From Bacteroidota bacterium (GTDB lineage Bacteria; Bacteroidota; Bacteroidia; UBA7662), in assembly GCA_016868485.1 (NCBI GenBank), contig VGGT01000096.1, positions 1 through 7,244 of the forward strand: DNA of 7,244 bases. Direction: 5' to 3'. Made by a program: the position numbers and the translations under genes. Below, in pieces: positions 1 to 6,899 of the stretch. Numbering within the stretch: position 1 is the first letter of the stretch; the number at the start of each line of letters is the position of its first letter. The notes beneath the pieces are model-generated. The model was given only the letters and a program-made list of their open reading frames with translations. It did not search any database and was not told the origin of the DNA.

Positions 1-130
1 GCAAAAATGCGGTGGAGAATGCGGTAGTGTGCGGTGGAGGAACTTGCAAAATTAGGGGATGCGCGGGATGTCGGGTGTAGCGCGTTGCGATTTATTTTGT
101 TTGGCTGATGCTCGTTCGGCTCTTGGTTTT

Positions 131-781
131 TTACTGATGGATGAGACAGAGGAATTCTTCGAGCATCATGGCGGTGGCGCCCCAAATGAAATGATCGCTG
201 AGCTGAAAACCTGGCACTTCTTGTTTCCCTTCTGAAGTTTGGGCTTCTCTTTTGACCCGAATCTCGGGCTTGAGCAACTGCTGTAGGCTGGGCTCGAGCA
301 CTTGGTCGACCTCCTCGGGCTGGGGCGTCCAAATGTTTGGCGGATTGTGCAAAACAGCCGCGAAGGGGTGCACCCAATAATTACTGGGTGGGATGTAAAG
401 TGGGGTGAGCGCCCCGAGTAATTCGACTTGGGCGCCTGGGAGTTGAAGTTCCTCTTGGGTTTCGCGCAGGGCTGTGGCCTGCAGATGTTCGTCGCCTCGC
501 TCCATTTTTCCGCCGGGAAAGCTAATTTGTGCGCTGTGCACGCCACGATATGCGCATCTTTTGGTGAGGATGACGTGGAGTTGCCCGGCCCGATGGGTTA
601 TGGGGATGAGAACAGCGGCCATACGCGGTCGGGCATCGACCAGGCTACGGGCGATGAGTTCTTCGCGAAATGGTGGCGCCATATGGAGCATAGCCGGCAA
701 GCCCGGAAGGGGACCTTGTATGCCACACTTAATTCGTTCGATTTGTTCGGCTGCTCTACCATTCAGGGAAGTACGAATCAC
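131..781 (-). CDS. NUDIX hydrolase, probable CoA pyrophosphatase (NudL-like)
   Basis: Probably hydrolyses coenzyme A or its derivatives to 3'-phospho-ADP and phosphopantetheine in the cytoplasm. Over residues 70-112 the 216-aa product has an LTKR segment, then GVHSAQISFPGGK and a NUDIX helix ALRETQEEL with R106, E107, E110 and E111 as the metal-binding and catalytic set. Asp97 stands where classic NUDIX boxes have Glu, with one extra residue before the RE pair, which is usual for the CoA subgroup. PLPG near residue 26, MAPP near 34, YIPPSNYWVHPF at 129-140 and FIWGATAMML at 198-207 also fit Bacteroidota members. The start is GTG; the next in-frame ATG codons (residues 31 and 34) would remove the conserved PLPG segment, so GTG is kept. 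The sequence seen around it has no clear ribosome-binding site. It is transcribed away from the secreted-protein gene, and no terminator is evident downstream. The NUDIX assignment is firm; CoA as substrate is inferred from subgroup features. Confidence 0.9.
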   Translation of the reverse strand: MIRTSLNGRAAEQIERIKCGIQGPLPGLPAMLHMAPPFREELIARSLVDARPRMAAVLIPITHRAGQLHVILTKRCAYRGVHSAQISFPGGKMERGDEHLQATALRETQEELQLPGAQVELLGALTPLYIPPSNYWVHPFAAVLHNPPNIWTPQPEEVDQVLEPSLQQLLKPEIRVKREAQTSEGKQEVPGFQLSDHFIWGATAMMLEEFLCLIHQ

Positions 782-938
782 GGTTGTCGGATGATTAGGC
801 CTTGGTGGATTTTTATCGGGTTTTTGTTTTTTTTCTAATAATTACGTGCAATGATACACTATGTGGGGGTTAGGATTGGCTACTTTTTTGTAATATTGCC
901 GTAATTCCTAGTATGCTTTTATCAATTCCTAATATCTT

Positions 939-946
939 TACATTTT
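939..946 (+). promoter_or_regulatory. Weak candidate -7 box for the secreted-protein gene
   Basis: TACATTTT matches five of the six fixed bases of the Bacteroidota -7 consensus TAnnTTTG, 29 bp before the ATG at 976. Eighteen bases upstream there is only TTTT (917-920) where the -33 TTTG would be. A second possibility is TATGCTTT (912-919), with TTTG at 887-890 lying 21 bases upstream: better spacing but a poorer box. The whole 782-975 gap is AT-rich and must carry promoters for both divergent genes. Neither choice is secure. Confidence 0.25.
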
Positions 947-975
947 TATCTACTCTTTAATATCCATTCCTGATT

Positions 976-2742
976 ATGAAGAAAATCTTACTCTTTTCCA
1001 GCACGCTTTTTTGTGCATTTTTCCTGTCGATGGTTGCCCAAGCGCAAGTCGTGGGTTTTGTGCTGAACCCACAGCCCATTCGGGGTAATTATGACATTGG
1101 GATTCCCGCGTCAGGATGGGGTGTTTCGCTCGATACGGTGGTGGCGACCGGTCGCTTGGTTATTGGCCGCAGTGCAGGCGGTGCCGCTGCCGGAGACTCC
1201 CTCGCATGCGACACAACCCTTGTGAATGCCTCGGCGATTGCCGGTAAAATTGCTGTATTGTACCGCGGTAATTGCGAATTCGGTGTTAAAGCCTTAGCAG
1301 CGCAAAGGGCTGGTGCGATCGGACTCATCATCATCAACCACTCGCCAGGTATTTTAAATATGGCCGGCGGCGGTGTAGGCGCACAGGTAACCATTCCATT
1401 GGTGTTGATTGGCAACGCCGAAGGGGCTTTGATCCGCCCTTATATCGATGGCGATTCAACAGTTGCCCTAATCGGACAAAAGCGTGGGGCATTTCGCAAC
1501 GACATCGGTTTTTCTACGGGTGACCTGATTCGTCCGATGGATATGGCGGTTCCCCGTACTCAGATTCAGGCTGCGGGCGATTATATCATGAAGTTGGGGG
1601 CCATTGTTCGCAACTATGGTATCGATACGCAAAACGCAATCACGATGAATCTAGTGGTTGATCATACGAATTTGGCTGGAGCTACGAATCCGGTCTACAA
1701 CCAAACGGTCACCATCCTTACTTTGGTGCCGGGCGACTCATTCATTGTTCGTTTGAATGATTACGACCCATTCACCGCTGGTCGTGGTCTATACACCCTT
1801 CGCTACAACGTTCAATCCAGCACGGCCGACGATTTCGATGCCGATAATTCGAATGTACAGGAGTTCAGGATCACCGACACCGTATACAGCAAGGTGCGTT
1901 TAGATGCCCAGTTGAATCCATTGACTTCTGGTGGTGTTCGTCCGACCGACGCCACCTCTGGGCCCTACGAGTATGGTGTGTTCTACTACTCTAAAGTAGG
2001 GGGAGAGACCCGGGTCGATAAGATCAAGTTTGCGTTTGTGACCAATGCCGGATTTAACTTAAACAACGAGACGGTGGTAGCGAAAGTGAGTCGCTGGGAC
2101 GATGGCAATGGCAACGAGGTAATCGACGCGGGCGAGGTGTTCGACATTGGCGAGGGTTTCTATACTTATACGGATACCCTGGGTTCGGGCTCGATTAAAA
2201 CCGCTGACATTACGGATATCGCTTCTCAAACGAACGGTGTGGTACTGGATACCGGGGTTTACATTTTATCGACTGTATACACAGGCACCCAAACCGGTGT
2301 GTTTACCTCTATCGGAACAGGTATTGATTATACAGCTTCTTCGCCTGAATACAATCAGTACGCATCCCCCGTTTATGTGTCGGCTTGGAATGCCAATGGT
2401 TTTGGCGCTGATTATGTGCCTGTGATCGTGGCCATCACGAGTGAAGCCCCTTCTGTTGGTGTTCGCGATCAGGGCATGGATGTTCGTGATCTGAAAGTTT
2501 ATCCGAATCCTGTGGGTGATCGCCTTTGGATGAATGCTGTGGTGCGCCCAGGGGTTCAAAATCTCTATTGGGAGGTAATGGATGCTGCGGGTAAGGTGAT
2601 GAATACGGGTTCGGCTTCGGGTATTATGGATGGTCGTTGGAACGGCAGTTTATCAACGGCTGAGTTGCCTGCTGGTCTCTACATCTTGCGTATGGATGCG
2701 GGGAGCAGCAGTCAGTTCCGCAAGTTTGTGGTGGTCCATTAA
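976..2742 (+). CDS. Secreted PA-domain protein with T9SS type A sorting domain
   Basis: Exported protein of unknown function, 588 aa. Residues 1-23 are a signal peptide (MKK, hydrophobic core LLFSSTLFCAFFLSMV, AQA before the likely cut). Residues about 55-165 form a protease-associated (PA) domain: a Cys pair (C78, C100), KIAVLYRGNCEFGVKA, then AGAIGLIIIN and IPLVLIGNAEG. Residues about 200-305 look like a beta-sandwich of CARDB type (NYGIDTQNAITMNL, then TVTILTLVPGDSFIV). Residues 375-386 (DDGNGNEVIDAG) resemble an Asp/Asn-rich calcium loop. The C-terminal 85 residues are a T9SS sorting domain (VYPNP at 508-512, ELPAGLYILRM, KFVVVH), which directs the protein across the outer membrane and is normally removed on export. 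No peptidase catalytic domain is visible, so despite the PA domain I do not call it a protease; adhesion or another surface role is possible. ATG start with no clear SD. It is monocistronic, with an intrinsic terminator 22 bp after the stop. Confidence 0.9.
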   Translation: MKKILLFSSTLFCAFFLSMVAQAQVVGFVLNPQPIRGNYDIGIPASGWGVSLDTVVATGRLVIGRSAGGAAAGDSLACDTTLVNASAIAGKIAVLYRGNCEFGVKALAAQRAGAIGLIIINHSPGILNMAGGGVGAQVTIPLVLIGNAEGALIRPYIDGDSTVALIGQKRGAFRNDIGFSTGDLIRPMDMAVPRTQIQAAGDYIMKLGAIVRNYGIDTQNAITMNLVVDHTNLAGATNPVYNQTVTILTLVPGDSFIVRLNDYDPFTAGRGLYTLRYNVQSSTADDFDADNSNVQEFRITDTVYSKVRLDAQLNPLTSGGVRPTDATSGPYEYGVFYYSKVGGETRVDKIKFAFVTNAGFNLNNETVVAKVSRWDDGNGNEVIDAGEVFDIGEGFYTYTDTLGSGSIKTADITDIASQTNGVVLDTGVYILSTVYTGTQTGVFTSIGTGIDYTASSPEYNQYASPVYVSAWNANGFGADYVPVIVAITSEAPSVGVRDQGMDVRDLKVYPNPVGDRLWMNAVVRPGVQNLYWEVMDAAGKVMNTGSASGIMDGRWNGSLSTAELPAGLYILRMDAGSSSQFRKFVVVH

Positions 2743-2763
2743 GGGATTGAAAGGGTTTTTTGG

Positions 2764-2797
2764 GGGTGGTGCATCGTAATGTGCATCACCCTTTTTT
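2764..2797 (+). terminator. Rho-independent terminator of the secreted-protein gene
   Basis: GGGTGGTGCA (2764-2773) pairs with TGCATCACCC (2782-2791) through nine Watson-Crick pairs and one G-T pair, closing an 8-base loop, and is followed at once by six Ts (2792-2797). It should separate the secreted-protein transcript from the toxin-antitoxin operon downstream. Confidence 0.9.
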
Positions 2798-2812
2798 GCT
2801 CTATTTAGTTTC

Positions 2813-2820
2813 TATTTTTG
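2813..2820 (+). promoter_or_regulatory. Candidate -7 box for the DUF6922/AbiEii operon
   Basis: TATTTTTG fully matches the Bacteroidota -7 consensus TAnnTTTG and would start transcription about 40 nt before the ATG at 2868. The nearest TTTG upstream (2795-2798), at the end of the terminator T-tract, is only 14 bases away, shorter than the usual spacing of about 19-21, so the -33 part is weak. The same octamer occurs in front of the YjbR-like gene on the other strand. Confidence 0.4.
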
Positions 2821-2867
2821 TCTAAACCTAAGGGTATTTGGGCGCTGTATATTTTCAATCATGGACC

Positions 2868-3170
2868 ATGGAAGCCAAAGAAAAGCCGATTTTCGATAAA
2901 CGAATTTTTTGGGACGTCAATTTTGAGGGGATAGACTACGATAATAAGTACAAGTTTGTTATTGAACGGGTTTTTGAACGAGGCGATACGCCCGATATAC
3001 GTAATTGCCGGAGGTACTATGGAGATGAGTTGATTGCTGAGGTCTTGCTCAATGCGAAATTCCTGCCTGAAATGACCATGTACTTAGCTTCAGCGGTGAT
3101 TGACCACCCAATAGAAGATTTTAGATGCTACAAACTAAGACAGTCGAACCCAGGACTCTTTCCTTATTGA
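2868..3170 (+). CDS. DUF6922-like protein, putative antitoxin of the AbiEii pair
   Basis: A 100-aa cytoplasmic protein. It opens with the aromatic segment RIFWDVNFEGIDYD (about residues 12-25), then KFVIERVFERGDTPDIRNCRRYYGDELIAEVLLN, and ends with FRCYKLRQSNPGLFPY. From memory of the family this is the DUF6922 pattern, a small domain found next to AbiEii nucleotidyltransferases in Bacteroidota. The antitoxin role rests on position (immediately before the toxin-like gene, overlapping it by 46 nt) and not on a known mechanism. The ORF can be extended upstream to a TTG at 2838, but the ATG at 2868 is preferred because the extra ten residues look random and the family normally begins just before the FWDV segment. 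The ATG at 2861 is in another frame. The overlap suggests translational coupling to the toxin. The 5' flank holds a TAnnTTTG box. Confidence 0.75.
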   Translation: MEAKEKPIFDKRIFWDVNFEGIDYDNKYKFVIERVFERGDTPDIRNCRRYYGDELIAEVLLNAKFLPEMTMYLASAVIDHPIEDFRCYKLRQSNPGLFPY

Positions 3171-3751
3171 AGGAACTTTTCTCGCTGCCAATTTTGAACC
3201 ATTTCGCTTTAGTAGGTGGGACTGCCCTCTCTTTAAAGTATGGTCATCGTTTGTCTGTCGACTTAGACTTTTTTAGCTGTGAAAATTTTGATAATGAAAA
3301 TGTAACCAAAGAATTACAAAAGCAATTCGGAAGTAGATTGGTCATCCGAACAAGCCCTCCGTGGATTGGGATTTTTTGTTTTGTGGATGGGGTGAAAATT
3401 GATCTTGTCAAGCACCCACACCCCCTTTTGGGGCCGGTTGAATCGATCGATGACATCCGCTTTTTTTCGGATCGCGACATCATGGCGATGAAAATTCAGG
3501 CCATCCTTGGAAGGGGAAAAAAGAAGGATTTTTGGGATATTGCCGAATTGTTAAGGCATTATTCAGTGTCGGACTTTATCCAAAACCACCAAGAAAAGTA
3601 TAGTACCCAGAATCTCTTGATTTCCGTGCCTCAGGCAATGGTCTATTTTCAGGATGCCGAAGAGGATGAAGACCCGGTAAGTCTTAAAGACCAAAGCTGG
3701 TCTTCTGTCAAAAAAGCTATTTCCGGTTGGATCAACGCCCACTTAAGATGA
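3125..3751 (+). CDS. AbiEii/AbiGii-family nucleotidyltransferase, putative toxin
   Basis: A 208-aa member of the AbiEii (COG2253) polymerase-beta-like nucleotidyltransferases. Characterised relatives are toxins of abortive-infection or toxin-antitoxin systems; mycobacterial MenT proteins add nucleotides to tRNA acceptor ends. All active-site parts are visible: GGTALSLKYG at 31-40, HRLSVDLDFF at 41-50 with the two metal-binding Asp D46 and D48, KIDLV at 91-95 with the third carboxylate D93, and DRDIMAMK plus GRGKKKDFWDIAEL at 117-142 with K123, D135 and D138. The protein therefore appears catalytically intact. The start at 3125 lies inside the upstream gene; the next in-frame ATG is at residue 120, far beyond the catalytic GGT, so the overlap is real. 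The MLQTKTVEP opening also resembles family N-termini. Its target in this organism is unknown. parC starts 36 bp downstream on the same strand. Confidence 0.88.
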   Translation: MLQTKTVEPRTLSLLKELFSLPILNHFALVGGTALSLKYGHRLSVDLDFFSCENFDNENVTKELQKQFGSRLVIRTSPPWIGIFCFVDGVKIDLVKHPHPLLGPVESIDDIRFFSDRDIMAMKIQAILGRGKKKDFWDIAELLRHYSVSDFIQNHQEKYSTQNLLISVPQAMVYFQDAEEDEDPVSLKDQSWSSVKKAISGWINAHLR

Positions 3752-3787
3752 TTATAATATCCGTTATTCCCCGATATTTGTAGGTCT

Positions 3788-6502
3788 ATGGCTGATGATT
3801 TGGTTGATTTGAACGAGGGGTTTGGGGGCGAAGGAGCAGATAATTCGGGAGGCCTAACAGAAGCTCGTCCGGTTTCTGGTTTGTATGAGGATTGGTTCTT
3901 GGATTATGCTTCCTATGTTATTCTTGAACGTGCTGTCCCTGCCATTGAAGACGGCTTGAAGCCGGTGCAAAGGCGCATTCTGCATGCCATGGAGGTGATT
4001 GATGATGGGCGATTTAATAAAGTGGCGAACCTGATCGGTCAGACGATGCAGTACCACCCCCACGGAGATGCGGCCATCGGCGAGGCTTTGGTGGGCTTAG
4101 GACAAAAGGACATCCTGATTGAAACACAAGGCAACTGGGGCGACGTCCGTACGGGCGATAGTGCCGCAGCGCCCCGATATATTGAGGCCAGACTCAGCAA
4201 ATTCGCCAAAGAGGTTGCTTTCCATGCCCCCACTACAGAATGGCAAATGAGCTACGACGGCCGGAAAAAGGAGCCTGTTACCCTTCCGATTAAATTCCCC
4301 TTGTTGCTGGCCCAGGGCGTTGAGGGCATTGCCGTAGGGCTCTCGACCCGAATTTTGCCCCACAATTTTGTGGAATTATTGGAGGCAGGCATCAAAATCC
4401 TCCGCAAGCAAGCGGTAGAATTGTATCCCGATTTCCCTACGGGTGGATTGGTGGATGTGAGTGCCTATCAGGATGGGCGGCGCGGGGGGCGCATCCGGTG
4501 TCGGGCACGGATTGAAGAACGCGATAAAAAGACCCTGATTATCAAGGAAATTCCATTTGGAACTACCACCGGAGGGATCATGGAGTCGATTGTGAAAGCG
4601 AGTGAGGCCAATAAAATTAAAGTGAAGAAGGTTGTTGACAACACCGCGCGGGATGTGGAAATAGAGGTGCAACTTCCCCCTGGCGTATCGCCCGACATCA
4701 CCATGGATGCATTATATGCCTTCACGGATTGTGAGGTGAGTATCGCCCCCAATTGCTGCGTCATCACCGACAACAAGCCTGAGTTTTTGGGCGTATCTGA
4801 CCTTTTGCGACACAATGTGCAACAAACTATGCATCTTTTGAAGCGCGAGCTCGAGATCAGGTTGGAGGAATTGGAAGATGACTGGCACTTTTCATCCCTC
4901 GAAAAAATATTTATTGAGGAACGGATCTACCGCAATATCGAGGAGTGCGAGACTTGGGAGGCTGTTATTCATACCATTTTTGAGGGATTGAAGCCATTTT
5001 TTCCCTTATTGCGTCGAACGGTGACGGAGGAAGATGTTGCGCGCTTAACGGAAATCAAAATCAAGCGTATCAGTAAGTTTGATGCTTTTAAGGCCGACGA
5101 GCACATTCGGGGCGTGGAGAAGAACATGGAGCAGATTGGCTATGATCTGCAGCATATGGTGGCGTTCACGATTGCCTACTACGAAAAGTTGTTGAAAAAG
5201 TACGGAGGTGGACGAGGCAGGAAATCGGAGATCAGGGTTTTTGACGCCATACAGGCCGTTCAGGTGGCTGTGGCCAGCGAAAAATTGTATGTGAACCGTG
5301 CAGAGGGATTTGTGGGCTATGGTTTGAAGAAGGACGAGTATGTGACCGACTGTTCGCCCATCGATGAGGTCATCGTGGTACGTAGAGACGGTAAGATGTT
5401 GGTTGCGCGTGTGAGCGATAAGGGATTTGTAGGTAAGGATGTTCTGCATGTGGATGTTTTTCGCAGAGGTGATGATCGGCTGACTTTCCATATGATGTAT
5501 TTAGATGGCGAGAATGGTACGGTATACGCAAAGCGCTTCCAAACGGGTGGCGTTACCCGTGATAAGGAATATGAACTCACCCGGGGGTCAAAAGGCAGCA
5601 AGGTCTTGTACTTCAGCTCAAACCCGAATTCTGAATCGGAGGTTGTTCAGGTTTTTTTGAGCCCCGCTTCGCGTGCTAAGAAGAAGGTTTTCGATTTTGA
5701 TTTCGCATCGTTAGACATTCGTGCGCGTTCGGCCCAAGGAAACATCTTGACCCGATACCCGGTGAAGCGTGTGCTCTTTCGCGAACGGGGGGCATCGACA
5801 TTGGGTGGTCGGCAGCTGTGGTATGATGAAACCACGGGTCGGTTGAATGTGGACGCGCGTGGACGGCTGCTTGGGTCCTTCGATTCGGGGGATGCCATTC
5901 TTGCGGTTTACAAGGAGGGTTCTTATGAACTCACGAATTCTGACTTAAGCCATCGTTTTGTTCCTGAACAGTTGATTTTGCTCGAGAAGTGGGTGCCCAA
6001 ACGCCCCATTACTGCCGTGCATTATGTTGCGGCCCAAAAGTCAACTTATGTTAAGCGCTTTATCATTGAAACGGCCACGCTCGACAAGCGGTTTTCTTTT
6101 GTTGCTGAATCGGCCGGATCGAAATTGTTGTTTGCCGATACGCGAAGTGATTTGGTAGTGGCGTATGTGGTGGGTAAGGGGAAAAAAGCCCAAAGTTCAA
6201 CGGTTTCGTTAACGGATTTCATTGAAGTTAAGGGGTGGAAGGCGGTGGGTAATCGGTTGGTTTCTGACCTTCCTGTGTCTATTGAGTTGGTTTCTTTTAC
6301 CCAACCGGATGAGTCGGCTTTCATGGATTCGGAAGGGGTTAGGGTAGGCGATCTTGCTGAACCGGATGCTGCCCGATCAGGTGGTGGTGCTGAATCGGAT
6401 GCTCCCCGATCAGGTGGTGCTGCTGCTGAACCGGATGCTGGTCAAAATCCAGCTGATCTCGGTCGGACTGGGGTGCCTCAGCAGCTGGGCCTATTTGATT
6501 GA
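3788..6502 (+). CDS. parC: DNA topoisomerase IV subunit A (ParC; GyrA/ParC family)
   Basis: The DNA-cleaving subunit of topoisomerase IV, which works with ParE to decatenate and relax DNA. Of its 904 aa, residues 1-28 are an acidic leader. Residues about 30-490 are the breakage-reunion core: LDYASYVILERAVPAIEDGLKPVQRRILHAM, YHPHGDAAIGEA at 89-100, GQGNWG-like TQGNWGDV at 113-120, and AAPRYIEARL with catalytic Y131 next to R130. Residues about 495-840 form the C-terminal beta-propeller (SAQGNILTRYPVKR, GASTLGG). No proper GyrA box (QRRGGKG) is seen, which together with the Bacteroidota-style sequence favours ParC over GyrA. The last 50 residues are a low-complexity Ala/Pro/Gly/Asp tail ending in QLGLFD. 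The position matching the quinolone-contact serine is A95, while E99 matches the second contact residue. The start ATG has no SD; the acidic leader is usual in this family. parE is not in the window. The gene end overlaps the convergent YjbR-like gene by 12 bp. Confidence 0.95.
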   Translation: MADDLVDLNEGFGGEGADNSGGLTEARPVSGLYEDWFLDYASYVILERAVPAIEDGLKPVQRRILHAMEVIDDGRFNKVANLIGQTMQYHPHGDAAIGEALVGLGQKDILIETQGNWGDVRTGDSAAAPRYIEARLSKFAKEVAFHAPTTEWQMSYDGRKKEPVTLPIKFPLLLAQGVEGIAVGLSTRILPHNFVELLEAGIKILRKQAVELYPDFPTGGLVDVSAYQDGRRGGRIRCRARIEERDKKTLIIKEIPFGTTTGGIMESIVKASEANKIKVKKVVDNTARDVEIEVQLPPGVSPDITMDALYAFTDCEVSIAPNCCVITDNKPEFLGVSDLLRHNVQQTMHLLKRELEIRLEELEDDWHFSSLEKIFIEERIYRNIEECETWEAVIHTIFEGLKPFFPLLRRTVTEEDVARLTEIKIKRISKFDAFKADEHIRGVEKNMEQIGYDLQHMVAFTIAYYEKLLKKYGGGRGRKSEIRVFDAIQAVQVAVASEKLYVNRAEGFVGYGLKKDEYVTDCSPIDEVIVVRRDGKMLVARVSDKGFVGKDVLHVDVFRRGDDRLTFHMMYLDGENGTVYAKRFQTGGVTRDKEYELTRGSKGSKVLYFSSNPNSESEVVQVFLSPASRAKKKVFDFDFASLDIRARSAQGNILTRYPVKRVLFRERGASTLGGRQLWYDETTGRLNVDARGRLLGSFDSGDAILAVYKEGSYELTNSDLSHRFVPEQLILLEKWVPKRPITAVHYVAAQKSTYVKRFIIETATLDKRFSFVAESAGSKLLFADTRSDLVVAYVVGKGKKAQSSTVSLTDFIEVKGWKAVGNRLVSDLPVSIELVSFTQPDESAFMDSEGVRVGDLAEPDAARSGGGAESDAPRSGGAAAEPDAGQNPADLGRTGVPQQLGLFD
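6356..6441 (+). repeat. In-frame tandem repeat in the parC tail
   Basis: About 2.5 copies of a unit beginning GCTGAA(C/T)CGGATGCT start at 6356, 6389 and 6425 (33 and 36 bp apart). The peptide repeats are AEPDAARSGGG, AESDAPRSGGAA and AEPDAG (from residue 857). Spacings are multiples of three, so the frame is kept. This looks like a flexible linker that can expand or contract. Confidence 0.85.
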
Positions 6503-6847
6503 TTTTTTCTGTCTTGGGCGCGCAGGGCCAGAAGCCGATACCAGTTGGTAGGACTCCATGATCATTTTTTCGATCAATGTTTTAGGTAGCTTGCCGTTCA
6601 AACGGATGGTATTCCAGTGCTTTTTGTTCATGTGGTATCCGGGAAGTACATCCTCCGGATATTCATCCCTGAATTGTATGGCTTTTTCTGGATCGCATTT
6701 CACATTGCATTGTTCGGGCTGATCCAGGTCGATGATGAGGTAGATTTTATCGTTGATTCGGAAAACTAAATTCTCTGGTCCAAACGGAAAGTCTTCGGTG
6801 GTGCCTTCAAGTGCAATACAAAAGGCGCGGAGTTCTTCGGGGTTCAT
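6491..6847 (-). CDS. MmcQ/YjbR family protein
   Basis: A small cytoplasmic protein of 118 aa with the CyaY-like fold of the MmcQ/YjbR family, often annotated as DNA-binding, although the cellular role is poorly known. Visible family marks are MNPEELRAFCIALEGTTEDFPFG at the N-terminus (with the TEDFPF motif at 17-22), LVFRINDKIYLIIDL at 27-41, VKCDPEKA at 49-56, and LPGYHMNKKHWNT at 68-80, then NGKLPKTLIEKMI and ESYQLV. The C-terminus is a basic tail. The frame stays open upstream to a GTG at 6910, but the ATG at 6847 is chosen because it begins exactly at the family N-terminus and gives the usual length; the extra 21 residues look random and would start at the edge of the 11-bp repeat array. 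It converges on parC, the two coding regions sharing 12 bp. A perfect TAnnTTTG box lies 53 bp upstream of the ATG, with the repeat array directly behind it. Confidence 0.9.
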   Translation of the reverse strand: MNPEELRAFCIALEGTTEDFPFGPENLVFRINDKIYLIIDLDQPEQCNVKCDPEKAIQFRDEYPEDVLPGYHMNKKHWNTIRLNGKLPKTLIEKMIMESYQLVSASGPARPRQKKSIK

Positions 6848-6899
6848 AATGGTTGCTTGAATGATAGCATGAGGTTCGGTCGCAGCGCTGGTAATACGC

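Noticed and set aside
88..130. Terminator for the NUDIX gene
   Set aside because: On the minus strand after the stop there is no GC-rich hairpin followed by a T-tract.
428..838. 136-aa plus-strand ORF, and a second at 474-794
   Set aside because: Both are antisense to the NUDIX gene, whose catalytic motifs are clear; the translations show no family pattern.
2838..2867. TTG-initiated extension of the DUF6922-like gene
   Set aside because: Ten extra residues do not fit the family N-terminus, and an ATG at 2868 is available.
5045..5491. 148-aa minus-strand ORF
   Set aside because: Lies wholly inside the conserved parC core and propeller region; a shadow frame without recognisable motifs.
3788..6502. 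GyrA instead of ParC
   Set aside because: No QRRGGKG-type GyrA box is visible, and the N-terminal leader, YIEARL active site and propeller sequence resemble Bacteroidota ParC.
6354..6551. 65-aa plus-strand ORF with repeated LNRMLPDQV units
   Set aside because: The repetition is the parC tail repeat read in another frame; it crosses into the YjbR-like gene antisense and has no independent support.
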